Shown: piece after piece, positions 25,535-34,722 of the stretch
Layout: every line of letters begins with the position of its first letter
Position numbering within the stretch: position 1 is the first letter of the stretch
Assembly (NCBI RefSeq): GCF_027706845.1
Contig: NZ_JAQGCZ010000001.1
Coordinates: 310,001 to 374,000 of the forward strand
Reading direction: 5' to 3'
Length of the DNA: 64,000 bases
DNA from: Mycolicibacterium sp. BiH015
GTDB taxonomy: Bacteria; Actinomycetota; Actinomycetes; Mycobacteriales; Mycobacteriaceae
The notes under the pieces: model-generated
Told to the model about the DNA's origin: nothing
Database searches by the model: none
The model's input: only the letters and a program-made list of their open reading frames with translations
Program-made: the position numbers and the translations under genes

Positions 25535-28500
25535 TCACCCGCCACACCGGAGCCCGCCGCCTGCTTCGCCTGCGAGATACCGCGCGTCGAGTTCGGCAAG
25601 GGCCGCATCGAGGTTGTCGTGGTCGAACACCACCGCGAGCTTCACGAGTTCGTCGGTGTCGACCTCCAGCACCAAGAGTGTCTCGATCGCAGCAGGGCGG
25701 TCGGCATCAGCCGTGTCACGGAAGAGGTAGCGACCCAGCATCAGATTGTCCCCCCGGACCGCGAGAGTCTCTATCTCCAGTCGCCAGCTTTCGGCACCGG
25801 TGAACAACAGCGCTTGTGCGAACTCCGCGTCTATCGGTCCCCTGTAGTGCATACCTTTTCGCCGGTCGTCGAAGACGGCATCGGCGCTACATGCCTCGAG
25901 ATAGCCGTGAATATCTCGGCTATCGAACGCCGCGGTAAGGCGACCGTTCATTCGCGTGGCCGCATTAAACCAAGGCACGGATTCTGCGCCGAGTTCAGCG
26001 AAGCGTGCTAGTGCAGCGGCGGTACCAGATTCGTCGAAGATCTCGCAGCGACTGATCATGTCGTCTTTCACCCTGAGGATGATCACCTCGCGCCACTCGG
26101 CGTCGAAGCCTTGAGACGACGATGTCGAAGACGTCGCTTGCGTGAAGACCGCTCCGCTATCTGCGAGCCGGTGCACCGTCACGATGCGATGCTTCACGTG
26201 TCGCGCGACGTCGACGGTCGCGCGCATGTACTGCGTCATCTCGCCGGGGGCAAAGTCGATGACGGACCGGTGGTCGATACTCACCCAGTCTGGAGTGGTG
26301 GGCGGTAACTCATGGCGGTTGAACGCCGTACTGGCGTCGATGATCGCCGACCACGTGCGCGCGTGTGATGCCGCCTCGCCGGCGAGGTACCGGGCGTCGA
26401 GTTCCTCGATAGCGGCATCGACGTCGTCGACGTCGAACATCACGATGGCTGAAATCTGCTCGTAGTCATTGATTTCAGCGAGTTGTAGTGAGTCGATGCG
26501 GAATGCCTCGGGGTCGTTCTCGAATGGGGTAGCACCTCGAACGAGCACCAGGCGATCACCACGGGTGGCGATCTCGGTCGCCGCGAAAAAAGGGACAGCG
26601 GTTTCCGCTGCCTCTCGCAGATCCTGCATCGCAGGTCCGCGACCGTGCCGGATCCCTGCGTTCACGACGGACCGGCGATCCTCGTTGTACAGGTCGTCGG
26701 CCAGCATGGCCGCCAACGCATCGAAGTCGCGGGCGGCGTACGCGGCGCGAAATTGTCCACAAACCCGGGTCGCCGTGTTCGCGAGAGTCGTTGATGCCTT
26801 CTGCAATTCGTCGAAACGCGCCAAGGCCGCGCTGACATCGGAATCATCGAAGAGCTCACAGCGAGAGAACAAATCACCTTCGAGCGTGACGACATCAATG
26901 ACCCGCCACTCCGCAATCAGCCCGTCGCGCGAGGCGCCCTTTGCGACGTGAGTGAAGACCGCTCCCGTGCCGCTGACCCGGTGCACGGATTCGATGTACA
27001 TCCGGCTGTGGACCATATCGCTGAAGCCGACGCGCAGATAATCGGTCAAGCCGCCGGGTTCGAACCCCGCAACCGTGCGGTGGTCAGCGTCCGCGAAATC
27101 GGCTGCAAGCGCTGGTATCCTGCCGTGACTGATCTCGGCAAAACCGCGGGCTATGGCGGAGTACGCGCGCGCATACGGCTCAGGGAGGCTCGCGACGTAG
27201 CGGGCGTCGAGTTCTTTGACTGCGGCGCCGAAATCGTCCTCGTCGAAGCTGATGTCCGCGGTAATCCGACCATCGGCGTCTACCTCGAAGAGGGTGAGAA
27301 AAACTACCTCGGCACTTTTCTCCCCATCCGAGACACCTGCGCGATGGAGGGAGAGCGCGTCACCTCGGATAGCCAGCGTCGTCGAGTCGATTCGAGCGGC
27401 CCCCAGCGCAGCCAGGGTCCGGAGATTCATCAACTCCGCTAACACCCCGACGAGGCGGTTACCGCCGATGACATCGCGACGGTCCTCGCCGATCACTGCG
27501 GCAGAAAAAAGCTTCTCAATCGCATCCCAGTCGCCGCGGGCGAAGGCTGCGCGAACGTTATCCGCCGCGCAGGTTGCGGAGTTAGCCAGACGACCAGAAC
27601 TTTTCGTGATCTCCCCGAACACACCGAGCGCGGCATCGAGATCTGCCTCGTCGAACAGTTCCGTTCGCGCGCTCAACGGACCGTCGAACTCGACCACGCT
27701 GATCGACCGCCATTCGGCCTCGAACCCTTGCGTCGACGTTCCGGTGAGGACCGTCGTGACGACCGCTGCCGAATCCGCCAGTGCGTGGACGGCCTCCATA
27801 CGCATTCTGAGGTCAGGCGTGTCGCCCCACGATTCACTGACGAAGGCCATCATGTCCCCAGGAGCGTGGTTGGCTCCGGATCGATGATCGGCATCGACGA
27901 AATCCGCTGTCGTCAGGGGGGCCTCGTGCCGATTCAGCCTGGCGCACCCCTCGACCATCCGCCACCAGGTGTCCGCGTACTGGGACGCTTCGCCCGCGAC
28001 ATACCGGGCCTCGAGTTCTGCGAAAGCCGCGTCGAGGTCCTCCACGTCGAAGACAGTTCGAGCGACGAGTCGGTGATCCGCGTCGACCTCGACGACGTCC
28101 ACGATCTCGACACTGAACCCGTCCGTGCGTTCATCGCTGACACTGGCCTTCGCCCGGCTCAGCGCCAGGCGTTCGCCTCTGGTTGCCACCGTCGTCGCCG
28201 TGATGACCGTCAAGCCGTAGTCTGCGAGTGATCGAAGTTCGCCGATGAACGCGTCGCGGCCTCGGATGATGCCGCCGTTGACGGCCCGGCGCCGATCGTC
28301 TTGGGACACATCGTCGGCGAGCAGATCGTTCATGTTCTGCCACTGCAGATCGGCGAAGCAGGCCAAGAAACGATCGTGTATACGACTGGCTGCGTTCTGG
28401 GCTCGCGAGGCGGGTCGGTTCAATTGCTCGAATCGCGCCAGCGCGCGATCGAGATCGTCGGTGTCGAACAATTCCGTCCGACTGATCCGACCCCCCTCGA

Positions 28501-31500
28501 CCATCAGAATGGCGATATCGCGCCATTCGGCGTCGAAGCCGTCGCGCGACATCCCCGTCGCCAAGTGCGTCACGACCACCCCGCGGTCGGTCAACCGATG
28601 AACGGTCTCTGCCCGGATGCCGGTTCCGGGCGAGTCCTCCCACGCGGCCTGCAGATATGCATTGAGCTCGCCGGGAGCGAACGCGGCCCCGCGACGATGA
28701 TCGAAGCTCGTCTCGTCGGCTGTTGTCGCATAGAGTTCTCCGCGGTTGAAAGCCGCGTACGCACCTGCGAATGCCACCCATGTCTCCGCATACCGGGCTG
28801 CCTCCCCGGCGAGATAGCGTGCGTCCAGTTCCTCGAACGCGGCGTCGAGATCGTCGGAATCGAACGCGACACCCGCGGCAAGTCGACCCTCGGCATCGAC
28901 CTCCGCGACGATCAGCACAGACGTTCCAAATGCCTCAGCCCCCCTGCCGCCAGAGACGTGGTATCGACCGAGCGCCAGGCGGTCACCACGGGTCGCGACA
29001 ACCGACGATTCACAATCTGTCACACCGAGCTCCGCGACCGCCCGCATGTTGGCCAGTACCGCGTCGCGGCCACGTTGAACGCCGCCGTTGACCACGGAGC
29101 GACGGTCGTCGTGGGTGACGCTTTCGGCGAGGGTCTCGACCATGGCGTCCCAATTCCCCACCTTGAATTCGCCAAGGAGACTCTTGTACACGCGGCTCGC
29201 TTCATTGCCCTGCGGGCCCGCACCCAGGTCCGACGACTTGTCTCCCTCGCCCTGGGTCGGTATCGCAGGACTCGCTGCCAGCGCGTGCATTTCAGCGAAA
29301 GCGGCCTCGCGGTCCTCGATCTCGAACCACACCTGAAGCGCGATCCTGCCGTCGTTGTCCAGGGCGAACAGCGCGTACGCCTGGTCTTGGGGCGCGCCGG
29401 GGGTCTCGTCCGCTGTGCCCAAATCCAAACGTGTAAGTGCCAGACGTTCCCCCGCAACCGCGACGATGACGGGACTGTGTCTGACTGCACCCGAGGCGCG
29501 CAGCCGCTGTGCCTCCACCACCCATTCGTACGCTGAAAGCCCCCGCTGCGGAAAGCCGATGATCTTACGGCGGCTCTCGACGGACACGATGGACGCGAGC
29601 TCCCGTTCGGCGTCGATCCAGTCTTCACGAGCGACGGCGGCATCCAGCCGGCGGAGCACTTTTGAGCACGCGTTCGCCGGCTCAGGGTCCGTGCGCTCCG
29701 CGTCAGGCGCCGCTTTCGGCACCTCGGTTTCGATCAGCATGCGCGCCTTGGCGACGAGCGCCGCGGCGCCTTTCAATTCGTAGAGCTCCGCAGCACGCTC
29801 GGCCGCGGCACGTGCTCTCGTCTGGTCGCCTCCCACCTCGTGCACCACAGCCAGGGCCAGGCACGCGTCGCCGTGGTCGACCAACGCGTCTGTGCGCTCG
29901 GCGATGGCGACCCCCTCCTCGGCTACGCGCCGGGCTTCGCGGTGCGCTCCGTCGCGCGCGAGCAGCTGAGCCCGCACCGTGCGCCAAGCGATCGAAGCCT
30001 TGAGCGCGTGACCAGCCAGACGTTCGCTCTCGGTGCAGAGTTCGTCCGCTTCGGAATACCTTTCGAGCGCCAGACACGCTCGCGCCAAGAGCGCGGCGGT
30101 CTCGGCGGTGTCAGCGTCGAGCCTCATACGGCGGAAGCCGTTGTAGGCGCGCCTGAGATGTTCCTCCGCGGCAACAGGATCGTCTGCGATGAGCTCGACG
30201 ATGCCCGCAAACTGCTCGACTTCCAGCAGCGCGTGGCGCATGCCGAGCTCGACGAGGGAGCGCCTCGCCGATTCGATCAACTGCCGCCCCGCCCCGGCCC
30301 TCCCCCGGAAGGCGTCGAGCACACCCTGACACCGGGTCGATGTAGCTTCGACCATCGGCGAACCGGTCGTGATGCGCAGCAGCCGAACGACATCGAGACA
30401 CCGTCCACCGGCACGCGGAACCGAGTTCGGTCCCCACAAGGCGGCAAGCGGCGCATTGGCCAACACCGCGTTCACGCGACGGTGCTCGCGTGCGCGGCGC
30501 GCTGCGGTCAGCGCCTGGTCTAACGCGGTTTCGCAGTCGCCGATGCGGCCCAGCCGGCCCAGACATCCGGCACGCACGGTATGAGCCATCGCCTCACCGG
30601 CAGCGTCATCCAGCGCCGCGAACTCCGCCGCTGCGGCGCTGACGGACGACTCGATCTCGTCCAGCCGCTCGGATTGAACGAGGACCGTAAGCTGGCCGTC
30701 GAAGCATGTTCCCCACGCCGACAGCCGACCTGAATCGCCTGCAACCGAACGCAACTGCGCGACAGCGCCCGTCGCCGCCGCCACATCGCCTGCAGCCAGT
30801 AGCGCCTCGCATCGCGCGATCAGCAGTTCAGCCTGCACCTCATCGCGATCGGGAAGTTCGTCATCGATTTCCTCGAGTGCATGTAAAGCCTTGTCGTATA
30901 GATCGGCCGCGCCCTCGTACGCCAGCCTCGCCATGGCTTGATCCGCAGCCCGCCGGCAGTAGTCGACGGCTTTCGCGGCGTTGCCCGCCCACGCGCATTC
31001 GAAGTAGTGATAGGCCAACTCCGCCAACAGCTCGTCGCGAGAACCGGATTCGGTCTCCAGCGCGGTGGCGATCCGCTGATGTAGCCGCATCCGCCGCACC
31101 GACGCCAACTCGGCCAACAGCGACTGCCGCACGAGAGCGTGGTTGAAGCGGTACAGCCCGCCGGGCTCCTCGATGACAATGCCCGCCTTGCGCGCCTCAT
31201 CGAACGCGTCGACGAGATCGGCTTCTACCACCATCTCCACCAGATCGATCGCGAATCGGCTGCCCACCACTGCAGCGGCACCCAACGCCTTGTTCGTCTC
31301 GACCGAAAGCCGGGACAACCTGCGGGTCACGGCTTCTCGGACGCCCTGCGGTAGCGTGCTCGGGTCCCAACGGCCTCCGCTCTCGTCGACGTGTCGAAGT
31401 GCCTCGATGAGGAAGAACGGATTGCCCCCGGTTACCGACGCAAGGGCTCGGGCCAACTCCTCGTCGTCGTAACCCGATGCCGCGAGGTACTCCGTGACGT

Positions 31501-33484
31501 CGTCCTGGTCCAGCCCGCCGAGCTGCAGTCGATCAGCCGTGCCGTCGCGGTTCAGATCCGCGAGCATCGCCGCCAACGGATGGGATCGGTCCAGGTCAGT
31601 GCTGCGGTAGGTGCCGACGATCTGCACGCGGGCGTGCTCGCCGAACCGCAGCAGGTGCCGCAACAGCAGGAGCGTCGGCTTTGCCGCCCAATGCAAGTCG
31701 TCGAGCACGAGGATGATCGGCGCCTCCGCCGACACGTAGCCCAGCAACGCGACGACAGCGTCGAAGAGTGCGTACCGTTCGGTGTCTGGATCGGCGCGGG
31801 TGGGTGACGCAATTTCGGGAAGAAGATCGGTCAAGCCGGGCACGAGCGGCAGCAGCGCCTCGACGCCGCGCTGGCCGCGCAGGCGATCGGAGCCCACGCA
31901 CGGCACCACGGATCGCAGTGCTTCGGCGAACGGCTGATAGGGAGCACCGAGGTCCTCGTCACACCGGCCGTACAGCACCATGGCGCCTTGTTCGTACGCT
32001 CGACGCGACCACTCCGCGGCCAGCCGCGTCTTCCCCACGCCGGGCTCACCGGCGATCAGCTCGGCGCGGGCTCCAGTGTCCAGCGTCGTCTGCCATCCGG
32101 CCAGCAGCAGCTCCAACTCCCCCGACCGACCGACGAACGGACCAGAGCCGGCCAGCACTGCCGGCATGGCGGGTCGTTCCATCGGCGCGTCGACGGTCGG
32201 CGGGCGTACCGCGTCGGCGCTCCCCAGCCGCAGCTCGAACACCCGCTCCGGACGCACGAGGTTCTTCAGCTGACGCGTTCCGAGGTCATCGAGCACCACG
32301 TCGTCAGCGAGCGAGTCGATGACGAGCTCGGCTGTCGCGCCCGAGCAGAGGATCTGCCCGCCGTCGGCCAGCGAGCGCAGGCGCGCGGCGCGGTTGACCG
32401 CGCGGCCGAAGTAGTCGCCGTCGCGGAACTCGACCTCACCGGTGTGCAACGCGATGCGGATGCGGACCGGCTCGGCGGGTGACCAGTCCTCGTGCCCCAT
32501 CGCCTCCTGCAACTCGATCGCTGCGGCGGCCGCACCGGACGGCCTGTCGAACACCGAGAACGTCGCATCGCCCTCGCCGCGCGTCTTGATGAGCCGCCCG
32601 CCGCGGAACGTGACCACCTGCTCGACGATCTCGTCGTGACGCGCCAGCGCCGCCGCCATGGCATCGGCGTCGCGCTCCCAGGCCGCGGTCGATCCCTCGA
32701 TGTCGGTGAGCAGGAACGTCACCGCCCGAGTAACCACCGAATGGTGATGCGCCGCTGGTAATTCCAGCGAGACGTCCTGCGCGACGATCGCACCCTCGAG
32801 ACGACGGAGGTCCGGTCCCGGATCCACTCCCAGCTCCTCGGCCAGCAGCAACCGCACTCGCTGATAGGCCGCTAGGGCCTCACCCTGACGACCGGCACGG
32901 TAGAGCGCGAGCATGAGCTGGCCCCAGCGCCTTTCGCGAAGTGGCGCATCGGCAATCGCGGCTTCCAGCTCACCGATGATCTCCGCGGCCCGGCCTGAGG
33001 TCAGCAACGCGTCGGCACGATCCTCGACGAGGGCGGCGTGGTCCTCCGTCCACCGGGTCTTCTCGGATCGTCCGCGACGACCATCCGGCAGCTCGGGCGT
33101 GCCGCGCCAAAGCCTGAGCGCTTCGTCGAAGCGGGACACCGCCTCACCCGCGTTCCCCGCGCTCGTCGCCGCGCGGCCCAGCGCGGCGGCCTCCGCATAC
33201 CGGGTGGCGTCAACCTCGGCATTGACCACCCACCCACTGCCCATCGTGAGCACGAAGCCGTCACCGAGCGCGCGGCGCAGCGCGGAGATATGGGTCTGTA
33301 GAGCCTTCGCGGCGGTGCGAGGCGGCTCGTCGCCCCAGAGGAGTTCGACGAGGGTATCCGCCGCGACCACGGACCCGGCGTGGAGGCCGAGCATCGTCAG
33401 GACCGCACGAGGTTTGGCGCCGGGAATCGCGACCGGCAGTCCGAACTGCCGGACCTGCAGAGGCCCCAGAACCCCCAGCTCCAT
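25535..33484 (-). CDS. Giant BTAD-cyclase-AAA-TPR regulator with tandem NTF2/SnoaL-like repeats
   Basis: A 2649-residue protein from ATG 33482-33484 (MELGVLGPLQV). Approximate domains: winged-helix DNA-binding 1-85; BTAD 95-240; class III nucleotide cyclase 250-420, with metal Asp in TDIEGST (261), Lys and Asp in KTRGEGDATF (306) and NRAAR (364-368); AAA-type ATPase with GEPGVGKT (Lys485) and VLDDLHW (595-596); TPR-like helices about 740-1250; then five or six tandem units to the end. Four complete units of about 268 residues each pair an LADDV-DDRR...ATRGDRLAL...FDxDDLDAAFxELDARY half with a TW...AFNR...DHR...VHRL...FDAEWR half, resembling two NTF2/SnoaL-like domains. The last unit is cut by a frameshift. 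Its role is inferred as a ligand-sensing transcriptional regulator; the ligand is unknown. Confidence 0.85.
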   Translation of the reverse strand: MELGVLGPLQVRQFGLPVAIPGAKPRAVLTMLGLHAGSVVAADTLVELLWGDEPPRTAAKALQTHISALRRALGDGFVLTMGSGWVVNAEVDATRYAEAAALGRAATSAGNAGEAVSRFDEALRLWRGTPELPDGRRGRSEKTRWTEDHAALVEDRADALLTSGRAAEIIGELEAAIADAPLRERRWGQLMLALYRAGRQGEALAAYQRVRLLLAEELGVDPGPDLRRLEGAIVAQDVSLELPAAHHHSVVTRAVTFLLTDIEGSTAAWERDADAMAAALARHDEIVEQVVTFRGGRLIKTRGEGDATFSVFDRPSGAAAAAIELQEAMGHEDWSPAEPVRIRIALHTGEVEFRDGDYFGRAVNRAARLRSLADGGQILCSGATAELVIDSLADDVVLDDLGTRQLKNLVRPERVFELRLGSADAVRPPTVDAPMERPAMPAVLAGSGPFVGRSGELELLLAGWQTTLDTGARAELIAGEPGVGKTRLAAEWSRRAYEQGAMVLYGRCDEDLGAPYQPFAEALRSVVPCVGSDRLRGQRGVEALLPLVPGLTDLLPEIASPTRADPDTERYALFDAVVALLGYVSAEAPIILVLDDLHWAAKPTLLLLRHLLRFGEHARVQIVGTYRSTDLDRSHPLAAMLADLNRDGTADRLQLGGLDQDDVTEYLAASGYDDEELARALASVTGGNPFFLIEALRHVDESGGRWDPSTLPQGVREAVTRRLSRLSVETNKALGAAAVVGSRFAIDLVEMVVEADLVDAFDEARKAGIVIEEPGGLYRFNHALVRQSLLAELASVRRMRLHQRIATALETESGSRDELLAELAYHYFECAWAGNAAKAVDYCRRAADQAMARLAYEGAADLYDKALHALEEIDDELPDRDEVQAELLIARCEALLAAGDVAAATGAVAQLRSVAGDSGRLSAWGTCFDGQLTVLVQSERLDEIESSVSAAAAEFAALDDAAGEAMAHTVRAGCLGRLGRIGDCETALDQALTAARRAREHRRVNAVLANAPLAALWGPNSVPRAGGRCLDVVRLLRITTGSPMVEATSTRCQGVLDAFRGRAGAGRQLIESARRSLVELGMRHALLEVEQFAGIVELIADDPVAAEEHLRRAYNGFRRMRLDADTAETAALLARACLALERYSEADELCTESERLAGHALKASIAWRTVRAQLLARDGAHREARRVAEEGVAIAERTDALVDHGDACLALAVVHEVGGDQTRARAAAERAAELYELKGAAALVAKARMLIETEVPKAAPDAERTDPEPANACSKVLRRLDAAVAREDWIDAERELASIVSVESRRKIIGFPQRGLSAYEWVVEAQRLRASGAVRHSPVIVAVAGERLALTRLDLGTADETPGAPQDQAYALFALDNDGRIALQVWFEIEDREAAFAEMHALAASPAIPTQGEGDKSSDLGAGPQGNEASRVYKSLLGEFKVGNWDAMVETLAESVTHDDRRSVVNGGVQRGRDAVLANMRAVAELGVTDCESSVVATRGDRLALGRYHVSGGRGAEAFGTSVLIVAEVDAEGRLAAGVAFDSDDLDAAFEELDARYLAGEAARYAETWVAFAGAYAAFNRGELYATTADETSFDHRRGAAFAPGELNAYLQAAWEDSPGTGIRAETVHRLTDRGVVVTHLATGMSRDGFDAEWRDIAILMVEGGRISRTELFDTDDLDRALARFEQLNRPASRAQNAASRIHDRFLACFADLQWQNMNDLLADDVSQDDRRRAVNGGIIRGRDAFIGELRSLADYGLTVITATTVATRGERLALSRAKASVSDERTDGFSVEIVDVVEVDADHRLVARTVFDVEDLDAAFAELEARYVAGEASQYADTWWRMVEGCARLNRHEAPLTTADFVDADHRSGANHAPGDMMAFVSESWGDTPDLRMRMEAVHALADSAAVVTTVLTGTSTQGFEAEWRSISVVEFDGPLSARTELFDEADLDAALGVFGEITKSSGRLANSATCAADNVRAAFARGDWDAIEKLFSAAVIGEDRRDVIGGNRLVGVLAELMNLRTLAALGAARIDSTTLAIRGDALSLHRAGVSDGEKSAEVVFLTLFEVDADGRITADISFDEDDFGAAVKELDARYVASLPEPYARAYSAIARGFAEISHGRIPALAADFADADHRTVAGFEPGGLTDYLRVGFSDMVHSRMYIESVHRVSGTGAVFTHVAKGASRDGLIAEWRVIDVVTLEGDLFSRCELFDDSDVSAALARFDELQKASTTLANTATRVCGQFRAAYAARDFDALAAMLADDLYNEDRRSVVNAGIRHGRGPAMQDLREAAETAVPFFAATEIATRGDRLVLVRGATPFENDPEAFRIDSLQLAEINDYEQISAIVMFDVDDVDAAIEELDARYLAGEAASHARTWSAIIDASTAFNRHELPPTTPDWVSIDHRSVIDFAPGEMTQYMRATVDVARHVKHRIVTVHRLADSGAVFTQATSSTSSSQGFDAEWREVIILRVKDDMISRCEIFDESGTAAALARFAELGAESVPWFNAATRMNGRLTAAFDSRDIHGYLEACSADAVFDDRRKGMHYRGPIDAEFAQALLFTGAESWRLEIETLAVRGDNLMLGRYLFRDTADADRPAAIETLLVLEVDTDELVKLAVVFDHDNLDAALAELDARYLAGEAGGGLRCGG

Positions 33485-33556
33485 CCGATGAATCGTAGCC
33501 ACGCCACGATCGTCTGGGCGCAGATTCAACGCGCAGTCAAGATCAGGTAAAGGTGG

Positions 33557-34153
33557 CTATGCCGCGCTTTCGTCAGCGTCCCAGAGCCGGTCGATCTCGT
33601 CCCGACCGTCGGCCAGGCTGTGTGCGGCAAGAGGTTTGAGTTCGGCCATCGCCGGGTTGGTCTCGGCCATGGTGAGTTCGACGACGATGAAGCGGGGCCG
33701 TAGGCCGGTGAGTGACACACCGTGGGTGAGCCAGGTCTGTGCGTGGTCCCATCCTTCGCGCGGGGTGCCGGGCCCGTAGCCTCCGCCACGCGTTTCGATG
33801 GCGATCAGTTCCGTGTCGCCGAGAAGTCCCCTGCCGGTGTCCGTGTCGATCGACAGCCCTGGCGCGACGATGTGGTCGACCCACGCTTTGACAGTGCTCG
33901 GAGGGCCGAAGTTGTACAGCGGCAACCCGAGGACGATGGTGTCCGCAGCCTTGATCTCGTCGATGAGCTCGCCGCTGAGCGCCGCCGAGGTATCCGGATT
34001 CAGGTGCGGCAGCGGGTCAACGGCCAGGTCGCGGTAGGTCACAGTGCCATCAGGGTGGGCGGCGCGCCAGCGCTCCACGGCTCGGGCAGTGAGCGCACGG
34101 CTGACCGAACGGTCACCCTGGATGGACGAATCGATGTGAAGAAGCTGCGCCAT
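33557..34153 (-). CDS. FMN-dependent NADH-azoreductase / quinone reductase family protein
   Basis: A 198-residue flavodoxin-fold protein. It has the N-terminal HIDSSIQGDRSVSRAL typical of AzoR, the FMN-site LGLPLYNFGPPSTVKAWVDH (near residue 80) and a mid-domain ETRGGGYGPGTP (near 130). Such enzymes reduce azo dyes and quinones with NADH and protect against electrophiles. The start is ATG 34151-34153 with AGGGAG upstream; the open frame continues upstream only as an antisense shadow of marR. It is divergent from a MarR regulator, which suggests quinone- or electrophile-responsive control. It has no known role in sterol breakdown. Confidence 0.85.
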   Translation of the reverse strand: MAQLLHIDSSIQGDRSVSRALTARAVERWRAAHPDGTVTYRDLAVDPLPHLNPDTSAALSGELIDEIKAADTIVLGLPLYNFGPPSTVKAWVDHIVAPGLSIDTDTGRGLLGDTELIAIETRGGGYGPGTPREGWDHAQTWLTHGVSLTGLRPRFIVVELTMAETNPAMAELKPLAAHSLADGRDEIDRLWDADESAA

Positions 34154-34178
34154 GATCGACTCCCTATAGATCATTTGT

Positions 34179-34201
34179 GTTGTACAAACTATCAATACAA
34201 C
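34179..34201. promoter_or_regulatory. Putative MarR operator between azoR and marR
   Basis: GTTGTA and TACAAC are exact inverted repeats at 34179-34184 and 34196-34201, with a nested palindrome TTGTACAA at 34180-34187. It sits in the 82-nt divergent gap, the usual place for a MarR-family autoregulatory operator. Confidence 0.6.
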
Positions 34202-34235
34202 GGAGGCTCCCGACTCATTCCCGTAGGCTGACGCG

Positions 34236-34718
34236 ATGAGCACACGTCCGCGACAGGAGTTGCTGCTCGGCCCCCTACTCGATCTGGTCCTCCGGCGGCT
34301 GCGAGGAGCCGCCGAGATCGAGGTCGCCAAGGTCGGGTTGCGGACGCGACACATCATCGCGCTGACGCTGCTGCGTGATTTCGGCGAGCAGGGCCAGGCC
34401 GGGCTGGCCGAATCGCTCGGTATCGACCCGACGAACGTCGTCGCGCTGCTCAACGAGCTCGAATCCATTGGTTTGGTGGAACGGCGACGGTCCCCGCTGG
34501 ACAGGCGCCGCCACACCGTCGTGCTCACTGAAACAGGCAGCGCCCGCCTCGCCGAGGCCGAGGGGGCACTGGCCGCGCTGGAGCAGCGGATGTTCGCGGG
34601 CTTGGACGACGACGAGTTGACCAGACTGCACAACCTGCTTCAACGAGCAGCAGCGGTCACGGCGGGAAGGGCCGAGTCGACGATCGCGAGCTGCGTCGCC
34701 GACGGCGAAATTTGTTGA
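34236..34718 (+). CDS. MarR-family transcriptional regulator
   Basis: A 160-residue winged-helix regulator. The recognition region ADEQ-like GLAESLGIDPTNVVALLNELESIGLVERR (near residues 55-85) is followed by the wing SPLDRRRHTVVLTETG, the classical MarR DR-rich hairpin. It most likely represses the divergent azoreductase gene and itself through the dyad at 34179-34201. The gene is convergent with cyp142, four bases between stops. Confidence 0.88.
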   Translation: MSTRPRQELLLGPLLDLVLRRLRGAAEIEVAKVGLRTRHIIALTLLRDFGEQGQAGLAESLGIDPTNVVALLNELESIGLVERRRSPLDRRRHTVVLTETGSARLAEAEGALAALEQRMFAGLDDDELTRLHNLLQRAAAVTAGRAESTIASCVADGEIC

Positions 34719-34722
34719 GAAG

